Part shown: positions 1-8,840 of the stretch, in pieces
How positions within the stretch are numbered: position 1 is the stretch's first letter
How the letters are laid out: every line of letters begins with the position of its first letter
NCBI GenBank assembly: GCA_963762315.1
Contig: CAVXKO010000007.1
Location: 620,001-684,000, forward strand
Direction: 5' to 3'
DNA from: RPQJ01 sp963762315
GTDB lineage: Bacteria; Pseudomonadota; Gammaproteobacteria; Steroidobacterales; Steroidobacteraceae
Length of the DNA: 64,000 nt
The notes under the pieces: generated by a model
What the model was told of the DNA's origin: nothing
What the model saw: only the letters and a program-made list of their open reading frames with translations
Database searches by the model: none
Position numbers and translations under genes: made by a program

Positions 1-202
1 TCGCTCAGGTTCATCGAGCGGCGGCTGGCTTCGAGCTCGGCCGGGCTGATGACGTCGAGGTCCTCGCCGTCCATGAAATCGTCCGGCGGAAGCTCTTCCT
101 GCCGGGGGCCCCGATTGCCGTCCGGGCGCCGCCGCCGCCGCGGCCGCGTTTGTTGGGCCGGCCGCCACCGCCGCGGCCCTGGTTGCCCAGGTAGCCTCTC
201 AC
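1..202 (-). CDS. rho: Transcription termination factor Rho, N-terminal part only (runs off the left edge)
   Basis: Rho is the hexameric RNA helicase that ends transcription. On the minus strand the residues just before the window edge are MNLSE, the usual opening of the Rho core. They are preceded by an acidic linker (PPDDFMDGEDLDVISPAELE) and an RG-rich stretch (GNQGRGGGGRPNKRGRGGGG), as in gammaproteobacterial Rho proteins with an N-terminal extension. A GTG at 202-200 overlaps the trxA stop (GTGA), so rho looks translationally coupled to trxA. The RG-rich part and the MNLSE part lie in different frames; the slip falls in a GCC/GCG repeat around 123-140 and is probably a sequence error. Only about 65 codons are visible, so identity rests on this motif and the trxA context. 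Confidence 0.6.
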
Positions 203-525
203 AGCTTGCTGTCCAGGAAAGCCGCGACGTCCGACTTGCGGACCGCGCCGATCTTCTGACCCTCGGCCTGGCCGTTCTTGAACAGGATTAGGGTCGGGAT
301 TCCTCGGACGTTGAACCGCATCGGCGTTTTCGGGTTCTCGTCCACGTTGATCTTCGCGATCGTTACCTTGCCCAGGTACTCGCTGGCGATCTCGTCCAGC
401 ATCGGTGCGATCATCTTGCATGGACCACACCACTCTGCCCAGAAATCGAGGAGTACGGGGCGTTCGGCCTTGAGGACATCTTGTTCGAAGCTTGAATCAG
501 TGACATGGATGATCTGCTGGCTCAC
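199..525 (-). CDS. trxA: Thioredoxin 1
   Basis: This is the small cytoplasmic dithiol carrier that reduces ribonucleotide reductase, PAPS reductase and other disulfides. It has 108 residues, the normal length of TrxA. The active site WCGPCK is at residues 32-37, with the conserved DFWAEW before it and the cis-proline loop RGIPTL after it. It lies immediately upstream of rho with a 4-base overlap and is divergent from the RhlB-like helicase; this arrangement is common in gammaproteobacteria. Confidence 0.97.
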   Translation of the reverse strand: MSQQIIHVTDSSFEQDVLKAERPVLLDFWAEWCGPCKMIAPMLDEIASEYLGKVTIAKINVDENPKTPMRFNVRGIPTLILFKNGQAEGQKIGAVRKSDVAAFLDSKL

Positions 526-817
526 CAGAGACTACCTCCGCTGGCAGGTTGGAGCGTTTTGAATGAGGGAATGGTTGGGATTGGGGGCCCGTGGCCCGGG
601 ATTCGGGTGACGGCGGGTTCCGCGTAGGGCAAACTATCGGGATTGCTGGCCGTTGAAATTTATCAAGTGGGGTTGCTGTGAGCCGGTCTCATGAACCGGA
701 TCTCAGGCCCGGTTGGCCGGCAAACTCGAGGCGGGAGCGGATTGTTCCGCGATTGCGGCGTATTTGAACCCGCTTTTCGGCTTTTTGCAAGGCCGCACTT
801 TTCATTTTCAACCAGCA
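526..817. other. Divergent intergenic region between trxA and rhlB
   Basis: These 292 bases must hold the promoters of both trxA-rho (leftward) and the helicase gene (rightward). An upstream in-frame extension of the helicase ORF back to 713 exists, but its predicted residues do not resemble the family. I see no convincing sigma-70 pair or operator. Confidence 0.3.
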
Positions 818-2380
818 ATGTCCGATACACACCTCACAGACGTCTCCTTTACCCACCTCCACCTCCCCGAACCTCTCGCCCGCGGCATCGCGGATGCGGG
901 CTTCGAACGCTGCACGCCGATCCAGGCCCAGACGCTCCCCAAGGCGCTGGCCGGAATGGACGTCGCCGGGCAGGCACAGACCGGCACGGGCAAGACCGCG
1001 GCGTTCCTCGTCGCGATGTACGCCCACCTGCTCCGCCACGAGGCGAGTCCGACCCGCCAGGTGAACGCGATCCGCGCGCTCATCATCGCGCCGACCCGCG
1101 AGCTCGCGGTGCAGATTCACCACGACGCCGAGATCCTCGGCCAGTACACGGGCCTGTCGCTCGGCCTCGCCTTCGGCGGCGTCGACTACGACAAGCAGCG
1201 CCGTGAACTCGAGCGCGGCATCGACGTGCTGATCGCCACGCCCGGCCGGCTGATCGACTTCTACAAGCAGCGCGTGTTCGACCTGAACGCGGTGCAGGTG
1301 CTGATCCTCGACGAAGCCGACCGCATGTTCGACCTCGGCTTCATCGCCGACATCCGCTACGTCATGCGCCGCCTGCCGCCGCCGGACAAGCGCCTCAACC
1401 TGCTCTTCTCAGCGACGCTGGCGCAGCGCGTGCTCGAACTCGCGTTCGAGCACATGAACGACCCGGACCTGATCCGCATCGAACCGGACAAGATGACGGT
1501 GGACCGTGTCCGCCAGGTCATCTACTACCCGTCGATGGAGGAGAAGCCGCGCCTGCTGGTCGGGTTGCTGCGCTCGATGGACTGCACGCGCACGATGGTG
1601 TTCGTGAACACCCGGCGGGGCGCCGAGGAACTGGAGGGCATGCTGAAGGCCAACGGCTTCAACGCCGAGGCAATCTCCGGCGACGTGCCGCAGAAGAAGC
1701 GCCTGCGCATGATCACGGACTTCCACAGTGGCGAGCTGGCGATCCTGATCGGCACGGACGTCGCCTCGCGCGGCCTGCACATCCCGAACGTGACCCACGT
1801 CTTCAACTACGACCTGCCGCAGGACCCTGAGGACTACGTGCACCGCATCGGCCGCACGGCGCGCGCCGGCGAGGAAGGCGACGCCATCAGCCTCGGTTGC
1901 GAGGACTACGTGATCACGCTCCCGGACATCGAGGACTACATCGGCCGCAAGATTCCGGTGGCGCCCGTGGCCCAGGAGCTGCTGGCCGAAATCACCATTC
2001 CGTATCGTGAGCGACGCCGTTTCGGCGGGCCGGGTGGCTCACGTGGCGGCTTCGGCGGCGGCCGCGGCGGCCCTCCGCGCCACGGTGGCAGCGGCGGCCG
2101 TGGCGGCCCTCCGCGCCACGGTGGCGGAGGTGGTGGTCGCGGCGGCCCCCGTCACGGCGGCCCGTCGCGTCCGCATCCGGCCGCCAGTGACGGCGTGCCT
2201 TCCGCTCCTCCCCCGCAGGCCAGCGCGGCACCCAAGCCGGCGGGCGACGGACAGGGAGGGGCCCCCGCCGCAGACGGCGCGCCCGCCAAGCGCCGGCGGC
2301 GGCGTGGCGGCCGCGGTCGCAGCGGCGGTGCGAACGGCGCGCCCACGAGCGGCGGCGAGGGAGCTCCCCCGCAGGATTGA
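818..2380 (+). CDS. rhlB: DEAD-box ATP-dependent RNA helicase, RhlB type
   Basis: This is an ATP-dependent RNA unwinding enzyme; in gammaproteobacteria RhlB works with the RNA degradosome. The protein has 520 residues. It has the Q motif (PIQAQ), Walker A AQTGTGKT at about 53-60, PTREL, the DEAD box in LDEADRMFDLGF, SAT, and the second-lobe motif HRIGRTARAGEEGD. From about residue 398 the core gives way to a low-complexity tail of RGG/PPRHGG repeats, an alanine/proline segment and a final KRRRRRGGRGRSGG. The start is the ATG giving MSDTHLTDVSF. It faces trxA-rho across a shared promoter region, as RhlB does in related bacteria. The tail probably binds RNA or partners; its length is unusual compared with E. 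coli RhlB (421 residues). Confidence 0.9.
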   Translation: MSDTHLTDVSFTHLHLPEPLARGIADAGFERCTPIQAQTLPKALAGMDVAGQAQTGTGKTAAFLVAMYAHLLRHEASPTRQVNAIRALIIAPTRELAVQIHHDAEILGQYTGLSLGLAFGGVDYDKQRRELERGIDVLIATPGRLIDFYKQRVFDLNAVQVLILDEADRMFDLGFIADIRYVMRRLPPPDKRLNLLFSATLAQRVLELAFEHMNDPDLIRIEPDKMTVDRVRQVIYYPSMEEKPRLLVGLLRSMDCTRTMVFVNTRRGAEELEGMLKANGFNAEAISGDVPQKKRLRMITDFHSGELAILIGTDVASRGLHIPNVTHVFNYDLPQDPEDYVHRIGRTARAGEEGDAISLGCEDYVITLPDIEDYIGRKIPVAPVAQELLAEITIPYRERRRFGGPGGSRGGFGGGRGGPPRHGGSGGRGGPPRHGGGGGGRGGPRHGGPSRPHPAASDGVPSAPPPQASAAPKPAGDGQGGAPAADGAPAKRRRRRGGRGRSGGANGAPTSGGEGAPPQD

Positions 2381-2402
2381 GCCGCCCGATCGACGCGGCT
2401 CA
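2378..2402. terminator. Hairpin between convergent rhlB and yrfG
   Basis: TGAGCCGC and GCGGCTCA form an 8-base-pair stem with a 9-base loop, exactly between two convergent genes and including the rhlB stop codon. There is no U-tract, so termination in either direction is only a suggestion from placement. Confidence 0.35.
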
Positions 2403-3062
2403 GGCGAGCAAGTCGCCGAGCCGCAGCACGCCGTCGAACCCGTCGACGGTCGCATGCGCCGGAAGCGTCGAGTCCGGCTGCAACACCTGGTAGATGTAGG
2501 CCACGCCCGCGGCACGCGCCGCGGCGATCACCGACGCGCTGTCGTCCACGAACAGCGTCGAGCCCGGCGCCACGCCGTGCGTGCGCTCGAGCTGCGTCCA
2601 GAATTCCGGGGATTCCTTGGGCGCGCCGAATTCGTGCGACGACACCAGCTCGTCGAAATGCCTCCCGAGCCCGGTCTGGCCGTTCTTGACTGCGAGGCTG
2701 ATCGGATGAGCGTTCGTCGTGAGGAGCAGGCGCTTGCCGCGCGCGCGCACCCGGTCGAGGAAATCGATCGCACCCGGCAGGTAACGGATCTCCTCGCGCA
2801 GCTCGTGCTTGAGCGCGGCGATGTCGAACTCGAGTTCCTCGCTCCAGTGGTCGATGCAGTACCACTCGAGCGTGCCGCGCTTGGCTTCGAACCGCGGCTT
2901 CAGTTGCGCGATCGCCTCGGGCATCGACAACCCACGGGCTTGCGCCCAGCGTTGCGGGAGGGCTTCGAGCCAGAACAGGTTGTCGAAGCGCAAGTCGAGC
3001 ACGGTGCCGTCCATGTCCAGGCAGACGGTCTCGATCCGGTCCCAGTCGGGCCTGTGGGTCAT
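2400..3062 (-). CDS. yrfG: HAD-family GMP/IMP nucleotidase (YrfG type)
   Basis: This is a haloacid dehalogenase-fold phosphatase, probably hydrolysing GMP and IMP to nucleosides. The nucleophile motif is DMDGT near the N terminus (CLDMDGTVLDLRFDN), with LLTTNAH as motif II and the late acidic motif VDDS. The stretch around residues 60-70 (GTLEWYCIDHW) is typical of the YrfG subgroup. The start chosen is the ATG of MTHRPDW; nine more codons upstream are open but look non-coding. It converges with rhlB and is divergent from cysQ. Confidence 0.85.
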   Translation of the reverse strand: MTHRPDWDRIETVCLDMDGTVLDLRFDNLFWLEALPQRWAQARGLSMPEAIAQLKPRFEAKRGTLEWYCIDHWSEELEFDIAALKHELREEIRYLPGAIDFLDRVRARGKRLLLTTNAHPISLAVKNGQTGLGRHFDELVSSHEFGAPKESPEFWTQLERTHGVAPGSTLFVDDSASVIAAARAAGVAYIYQVLQPDSTLPAHATVDGFDGVLRLGDLLA

Positions 3063-3172
3063 TGCGAGGGCGGTGGAAGCGGCGTGCAAGGCGCGGAGGA
3101 TACGATGCGCCGCGGCGGCGCGGCAGGGGCCGGTATGATAAGGCGTCGATTGCGATCCTTCCGGAGCATCCC

Positions 3173-3979
3173 TTGAGCGAGCATTCCCCCGACCCGGCCA
3201 AGCTGCTGCCTGCCGTGCTGAGCCTCGTGGCGGAAGCGGAGCGAGCCATCCTCGAGGTCTACGTCTCCAGCCACGACGTCGAATACAAGAGCGACGACTC
3301 GCCGATCACCCGCGCCGATCGCGCTGCGCACGAGATCCTGGATGCGGGCCTCGCGCGCCTGACGCCCGGCATCCCGGTGCTGTCCGAGGAATCGGCCGAG
3401 CAGCACGCGCGCGAAGTGCGCGGAAAGTGGCGCGAGTTCTGGCTCGTCGATCCGCTCGACGGCACGAAGGAATTCATCAGCCGCAACGGGGAATTCACGG
3501 TGAACGTCGCGCTGGTGCGCAATCACCAGCCGGTGCTGGGCGTCGTCGGTGCGCCGGTGCTCGGCATCACTTATTACGGCGCCGAAGGCCTCGGCGCTTT
3601 CCGCGTGCAGGCCGGGCAGCCGCCCGAGCGTATCCACACGCGCGCGGCGGCGCATCCGCTCGTGGTGGTCGGGAGCCGCTCCCACCGCGGCGACTCGCTG
3701 GACGGCGTGCTCCTTAAGCTCGGCGAATACGAACTGCGCCCCATGGGCAGCTCGCTCAAGTTCTGCCTCGTGGCCGAGGGCTCGGCGGACTTCTATCCGC
3801 GCCTCGGCCCGACGTCGGAGTGGGACACTGCGGCCGCGCAGGCCGTCGTCGAGGCGGCCGGAGGCGCCGTCACGACCCTGGACGGCCTGCCACTGCGGTA
3901 CAACGAGCGCGACACGCTGCTGAACCCCCACTTCCTCGCGGTCGGCGACACCAGCCGCGACTGGCGGCGGCTGTTCTGA
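3173..3979 (+). CDS. cysQ: 3'(2'),5'-bisphosphate nucleotidase CysQ
   Basis: This enzyme hydrolyses adenosine 3',5'-bisphosphate, the by-product of PAPS use in sulfate assimilation and carrier-protein phosphopantetheinylation. It has 268 residues from a TTG start (LSEHSPDPAKLL). Upstream residues in the same frame are arginine-rich and non-family, so TTG is preferred. It shows the inositol monophosphatase superfamily metal site: SEES, then DPLDGTKEF, and WDTAAAQAVVEAAGG near the C terminus. A sulfate adenylyltransferase subunit gene (cysD) lies 29 kb away in this window. Confidence 0.92.
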   Translation: MSEHSPDPAKLLPAVLSLVAEAERAILEVYVSSHDVEYKSDDSPITRADRAAHEILDAGLARLTPGIPVLSEESAEQHAREVRGKWREFWLVDPLDGTKEFISRNGEFTVNVALVRNHQPVLGVVGAPVLGITYYGAEGLGAFRVQAGQPPERIHTRAAAHPLVVVGSRSHRGDSLDGVLLKLGEYELRPMGSSLKFCLVAEGSADFYPRLGPTSEWDTAAAQAVVEAAGGAVTTLDGLPLRYNERDTLLNPHFLAVGDTSRDWRRLF

Positions 3980-3983
3980 CCGC

Positions 3984-4295
3984 ATGGAACTGACATGGGG
4001 CCTGCTGCTCCTGCTCGTCGCGCTCTTCGCCACGGGCTGGTTCTGGCACGACTCGCTTGGCGCGCGCGAACGTGCCAATGAAGCGGCCGTCGAGACCTGC
4101 CGCTCCATCGGGGCCGGGTTGCTCGACGGCACCGTCGCGTTCCAGTCGCTGCGGCTCGTGCGGCCGGGCGGCGGCACGGTGCAGATCGAGCGCACCTACC
4201 TGTTCGACTATTCCCTCGACGGCGTGACGCGCCAGCAGGGGTTTCTCGTCATGACCGGCCGGCGGGTCGAAAGCGTCGGCCTGCAACGGGCCTGA
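3984..4295 (+). CDS. DUF3301 membrane-anchored small protein
   Basis: The protein has 103 residues. An N-terminal hydrophobic segment (LTWGLLLLLVALFATGWFW) should anchor it in the inner membrane. A soluble part follows with the family signature ERANEAAVETC and, further on, FDYSLDGVTRQQGFLVM. Function is unknown. It starts 4 bases after the cysQ stop, so it is probably co-transcribed with cysQ. Confidence 0.85.
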   Translation: MELTWGLLLLLVALFATGWFWHDSLGARERANEAAVETCRSIGAGLLDGTVAFQSLRLVRPGGGTVQIERTYLFDYSLDGVTRQQGFLVMTGRRVESVGLQRA

Positions 4296-4378
4296 AGCGG
4301 GGCGGACGGACCTATCCCCTTTTTCCGGCTCGGGGACTAAGCTATTGGACCTGCTCGAGAATCGGCGGTCCGGAGGCC

Positions 4379-4603
4379 ATGGCGGAAATCCACGACAACG
4401 TCGACACGGAGACATTCCAGCGGCTGACGCGCCTGCGCCAGCTGCGGATCGAACACCGTGACCTCGACGACGTGATCCACCGGCTGCAGCTCGACTTCTA
4501 CGTCGACCAGGTGCAGATGCGCCGACTGAAGAAGCGCAAGCTGATGCTCAAGGACCAGATCGCGCGTCTCGAAAGCCAGCTCATTCCCGACCTGAACGCC
4601 TGA
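4379..4603 (+). CDS. DUF465 (YdcH-like) small coiled-coil protein
   Basis: The protein has 74 residues, highly charged and predicted all-helical. It has the family C-terminal pattern DFYVDQVQMRRLKKRKLMLK followed by a DQIARLE segment. Members are short cytoplasmic proteins of unknown role. It lies 4 bases upstream of the MscS gene and is likely transcribed with it. Confidence 0.85.
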   Translation: MAEIHDNVDTETFQRLTRLRQLRIEHRDLDDVIHRLQLDFYVDQVQMRRLKKRKLMLKDQIARLESQLIPDLNA

Positions 4604-4607
4604 CCCG

Positions 4608-5945
4608 ATGCAGAAACTCCTGCAATCGGCCGGCGAGGCGCTCGATCACCTCTTCGACCCTGCGAACCTGTTGCAGCTCGCCGTCGTCGGCGCATCGATC
4701 GCGCTCGGCTGGTGGCTTGCCAACCTCGTGCGCCGCCAGCTGGCCGCGCAGCAGACGGACGAGGTCCCCGAAAGCCTGCCGAGCCGCGGTCGCGAAGCAG
4801 CGTGGATCGTCGCCCCGATCGTCGCCACCTTGCTGGTCCTCGCGACCGCCGACGGGCTGATGCACGCGCTCGGGCTGGACGCACGCCACCTGCTCGTCGC
4901 CGTGCAGCTGACCGGCCTGCTGCTGCTGATCCGCCTGGCGGTCTACGTGTTGCGCGTGTCGCTCGGCGCCAAGGCCCGCATCAAGGGCTGGGGCACGCCG
5001 ATCAGCATCGCGCTCTGGGTGTTCGCCTCGCTGCACTTCCTCGGCTGGGGCAACGACGTCATCGCGGCGCTCGACAGCATCGGCATCGACGCCGGGCGCG
5101 CGCACATCTCGGTCTGGTCGGTGATGAAGCTGCTGGTGACGGTGAGCCTGTTCGTCGTCGTCGCGATGTGGGCATCGCGCTGGCTCGAGCGGCGCGTGCT
5201 CAAGCTCGACGGCCTCGCGCCGAACATGCGCATCGGCATCGCGAAGTTCATGCAGGCGTTCCTGGTGGGCCTGTCGGTGCTGGTGGGCCTCAACGCCGCG
5301 GGGCTCGACCTCACGACGCTCAACGTGCTCACGGGCGCCATCGGCATCGGCCTCGGCTTCGGCCTGCAGAGCATCGCCGCCAACTTCGTCAGCGGCTTCG
5401 TGCTGCTGATGGACCGCTCGATCAAGCCGGGCGACGTGATCAGCTTCACCGGCACGATGGGCACGACCACCGAGGGCTTCGGCTGGGTCGAGGAACTGCG
5501 CGGCCGCTACGTGGTGGTGCGCGATCGCGACGGCGTCGAAACGCTCGTGCCGAACCAGCACCTGATCAACAACCCGGTGATCAACTGGAGCTACACCGAC
5601 CCGCGCGTGCGCCTGAAGCTGCCGGTGCGCATCAGCTACAAGGACGATCCGGAGCTGGCGATGCGCCTGCTGATCCAGGCGACCGACGGCCACCGGCGCA
5701 TCATCCGCGAACCGATGCCGGTCGCGCGATTGATGCAGTTCGGCGACAGCGGCATCGAACTGGAGCTGCGCTTCTGGATCCCGGACCCGCAGGAAGGCGT
5801 GAACAACGTGCGCTCCGACGTGAACCGCAGCATCTGGCGCCTGTTCAAGGAACACGGCGTGACGATGCCGGTGGCCCAGCGCGAGATCCGCGTCGAGATG
5901 ACGAACCCGGCCGTCGCCGGCATCCGCCCCGCCGACGAAGCCTGA
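4608..5945 (+). CDS. Small-conductance mechanosensitive channel (MscS family)
   Basis: The protein has 445 residues, longer than E. coli MscS (286), with extra N-terminal membrane helices. The pore region is recognisable: VGLNAAGLDLTTLNVLTGAI, then GIGLGFGLQSIAANFVSGF, followed by the beta domain entry IKPGDVISF and the cytoplasmic vestibule. The role is release of solutes on hypo-osmotic shock. No signal peptide is present and the C-terminal domain is complete. Confidence 0.93.
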   Translation: MQKLLQSAGEALDHLFDPANLLQLAVVGASIALGWWLANLVRRQLAAQQTDEVPESLPSRGREAAWIVAPIVATLLVLATADGLMHALGLDARHLLVAVQLTGLLLLIRLAVYVLRVSLGAKARIKGWGTPISIALWVFASLHFLGWGNDVIAALDSIGIDAGRAHISVWSVMKLLVTVSLFVVVAMWASRWLERRVLKLDGLAPNMRIGIAKFMQAFLVGLSVLVGLNAAGLDLTTLNVLTGAIGIGLGFGLQSIAANFVSGFVLLMDRSIKPGDVISFTGTMGTTTEGFGWVEELRGRYVVVRDRDGVETLVPNQHLINNPVINWSYTDPRVRLKLPVRISYKDDPELAMRLLIQATDGHRRIIREPMPVARLMQFGDSGIELELRFWIPDPQEGVNNVRSDVNRSIWRLFKEHGVTMPVAQREIRVEMTNPAVAGIRPADEA

Positions 5946-5955
5946 ACGCGCCGCC

Positions 5956-6378
5956 GTGCCCGTCGAGATCGATCGGAAGCTCGCTATCCCCGACGAGCTG
6001 CTGGAGTTCCGGGCAGTGCGCGCGTCCGGCCCGGGCGGGCAGAACGTCAACAAGGTGTCGAACGCGGTGGAACTGCGGTTCGACAGCGCCGGCTGGGACG
6101 GGCTGTGGCCGAGCGCGCGCACCCGGCTGAAGCGCATCGCAGGGCGGCGAATGACCGACGCGGGAATGATCGTCATCGACGCCCAGCGGCTGCGCTCGCA
6201 GGAACAGAACCGCGCCGATGCGCTCGACCGGCTCGTGACGATGATCCGCGAGGCGCTGATCGAACCGAAAGTGCGCCGGCCGACGAAACCGACCCGGGCT
6301 TCGAAGGAGCGGCGGCTCGAGGGCAAGGCGCGCGACGCGAAGGTCAAGAAGCTCCGCAAGATCCGGCACGACGACTAG
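5956..6378 (+). CDS. arfB: Alternative ribosome-rescue factor ArfB (peptidyl-tRNA hydrolase)
   Basis: This is a class-I release-factor-like protein that frees stalled ribosomes by hydrolysing peptidyl-tRNA. It has 140 residues from a GTG start. The catalytic GGQ lies in RASGPGGQNVNKVSNAVEL. The C terminus is the basic tail that enters the mRNA channel (KPTRASKERRLEGKARDAKVKKLRK), shown here in pieces: a run of lysine and arginine over the last 35 residues. It ends 4 bases inside the convergent plsB stop. Confidence 0.93.
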   Translation: MPVEIDRKLAIPDELLEFRAVRASGPGGQNVNKVSNAVELRFDSAGWDGLWPSARTRLKRIAGRRMTDAGMIVIDAQRLRSQEQNRADALDRLVTMIREALIEPKVRRPTKPTRASKERRLEGKARDAKVKKLRKIRHDD

Positions 6379-8840
6379 CGGTGCACGACCTGCAGGATGG
6401 AGTTGCGGATCTGTTCCTGCAGCACCAGCCGGGCATCGGCGGCGACGGCCTCGAGCGTGGAATCCTCGTAGGCCAGCTTGCCGTCCGGGGCGACGCGCAG
6501 CACTTCGCGCGCGCGGAGCAGGCCGATGAAGTTGCTGAAGAGCGCCTTGTCGAAGAACTCAGGCGCGTTCAGCTCGTAGAGCAGCGACATGCGCTGCGCC
6601 GTCAGCTGGCACTGGTGCTCGAGCGCGTCCTGCGTGAGCCGCCCGCTCCCGGCCTTGAGCAACAGCGAAATCGCCAGGTAGAAGCGCTCGAGAATCGGCA
6701 CGGTGGCTCGGGCCAGCACCGAGAGCTGCACGGACTCGATGGTCTCGGTGGCCGGGCGGTGCCACACGCTGCGATCCTCGCTCGCGGTCAGCAGGCCGTG
6801 GTTCAGGAGGTCCTCGAGCAGCTCGTCGACGACCCCCGGCAGCTCCGCCTCATTCCAGCGCAGGAAGTACTCGTCCGAGACGTACGGGAACACGCGCCAC
6901 GCAAGGCGGTGCAGGTCGGCCCGCGGCACGGACGGGTTGTTCAGGAACGCGCACGCCAGCAGCGACGGCATCAGCAGCAGGTGCAGCACGTTGTTGCGGT
7001 AGTAGCTGGAGAGGACCGCGGTCTCCTCGGTCATGTCGATGATGTCGCCGAGCGTGTGCTGGCGCCGTCGCAACACGCCCATCGACTCGCCGTACCGGAT
7101 CATCGACTGGCCGTCGAGGCCGGTGACCCAGACTCGCGGTGAATACGGCGCCTGGCGCAGCAGCGACGCGTAGAGCTCGAGCTGCCGCGCAAGGTCCGCC
7201 TCGCCCATGCTCTGCCGCGGCGTCGCCAGCAGCACCAGGCCGAGCAGGTTGATCGGCGAGACGCACGCCGCGGCATTGATGCGCATCATGATCTGGTGCG
7301 CAAGGTCGTTCGCGAGCGGCGCCACCCAGGCCGGGCGTTCCTCCGTCACGGGCACTTCGCGATTCCAGCCAGGGAAGTGCTTCCCGATCACCGGGTCGAG
7401 CGGCAGCGGTTCGCCGAAGCTGACGTACACCTTGCCGAAGCGGCTGCGCAACTCGGGCAGGGTCTTCAGCATGCCGAGGATCGATTCCTTTTCCTTCGGC
7501 CGTCCCGACAGCTCGCCGATGTACGTTCCGGCCTCGACGACCCGCTCGTAGCCGAAGTACACCGGCACGAACACGACCGGCCGCGACGGTTCACGCACGT
7601 AACTGCGTACCGTCATCGCCAGCATGCCGGTCTTCGGCTGCAGCAGGCGGCCCGTGCGGCTGCGGCCGCCCTCGATGAAGTACTCGATCGAGTGCCCGCG
7701 CGCCATCATCAGGCCGAGGTACTTGGTGAACACCGCCGAATACGTGTGCGTTGCCGCCGAAGCTGCGGCGCAGGAAGAACGCCCCGCCGCGGCGCAGGAA
7801 CGAGCCGATCACCGGCATGTTCAGGTTGATGCCGGCGGCGATGTGCGGCACCGCGAAGCCCTTGTGATAGACCACGTAGGACATCAGCAGGTAGTCCATG
7901 TGGCTGCGGTGGCAGGGCACGTAGACGATTTCGCTGCCCTCGTCCACCGACTGCAGGCTCGAGAAGTTCACCAGCTCGACGCCGTCGTACAGCCGGTTCC
8001 AGAGCCGGCCGAGCACGCCCGACATGAACACCACGAAGGGGTGCGAGTAGTTCGCGGCGATCTCGTACGCGTACGTGCGGGCTGCCTTGAGCGCGTCACG
8101 GCGCGTGAGTCCCTTCTCCTTCATGTCGCCGCGCACCGCTTCGCGCACGGCCTCGGTCCTGCAGCACCTGCGCGACGATCGTGCGACGATGGGAGAGGTC
8201 CGGCCCGATGGTCGCGATGCGCTGGTTGCGGAACTGCGTGCGCAGCTGGCGCCACAGCCGGCGCGGGCCGCGCGCCATGCCGCGCGTCTCCGCGAGCGAG
8301 GGCTGCAGCGGACAGCGCTTCACCGTACAGCACGACGAGGTTGCTGCCGTTGATCAGCAGGGAGAGAAACTTGCGGAAGCGCCCGCCGATGTCCCAGCCC
8401 TCGGCGACCATCAGCCGGAACCACGAGCGTTCACGACCCGGTGCGCGGCCCCAGAAAAGGCTCACCGGCACGATGTCGGCCTCGAAGGCGAGGTCGGCCG
8501 CGGCGGCGCCGCAGAGAATGCGCAAGGCGTCGGGCATGCGCCGGTCGACGCGCAGGCCGAAGAACCCGACGCGCCGTTCGAGGTAGAACACGCTGCGCTT
8601 GAGGAGAGTGCCGGACCCGAGCGGAGCGAGCGGACGCGGCAGGTTGCGCTCGCGGCAGACGTATTCGAGCACGGCGAAGTCGACGACGCTGCGCTTCTCG
8701 AGCGCGTAGACGAGCGGACGGCCGTGCGACAGGCGATCGCGGACGTCGTCGGGCAGCACCGACGGCCGCACCCACAGCGCGACGAGCCAGCGCACCAGCG
8801 GCAGCATCAGCCGCTCGAAGAAGGTGAATTCGCTCGTCAT
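6375..8840 (-). CDS. plsB: Glycerol-3-phosphate acyltransferase PlsB, frame-disrupted
   Basis: This inner-membrane enzyme transfers an acyl group to sn-1 of glycerol 3-phosphate, the first step of phospholipid synthesis. The coding span of about 822 codons matches E. coli PlsB (807). It begins at the ATG of MTSEFTFFERLM. Acyltransferase motifs appear in order: HRSHMDY, then GGAFFLRRSF, then IEYFIEGGRSRTG, then VPVYFGYERVVE. Reading requires three frame changes on the minus strand, near 8330, near 8150 and near 7740. All go the same way, as expected for single extra bases. All motifs are intact, so I read this as a functional gene with sequence errors. Its start overlaps the stop of the upstream methyltransferase (ATGA). 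Confidence 0.88.

Noticed and set aside
2000..2380. Possible tandem repeat or CRISPR-like array
   Set aside because: The repetition is the RGG/PPRHGG coding repeat of the RhlB tail, with no spacers or constant repeat length.
2007..3176. 389-residue frame spanning the RhlB tail and the nucleotidase
   Set aside because: A shadow frame across a glycine-rich coding tail and an antisense gene.
4581..6359. Long antisense open frame over the MscS and ArfB genes
   Set aside because: It is a high-GC shadow of two well-supported plus-strand genes and has no family features.
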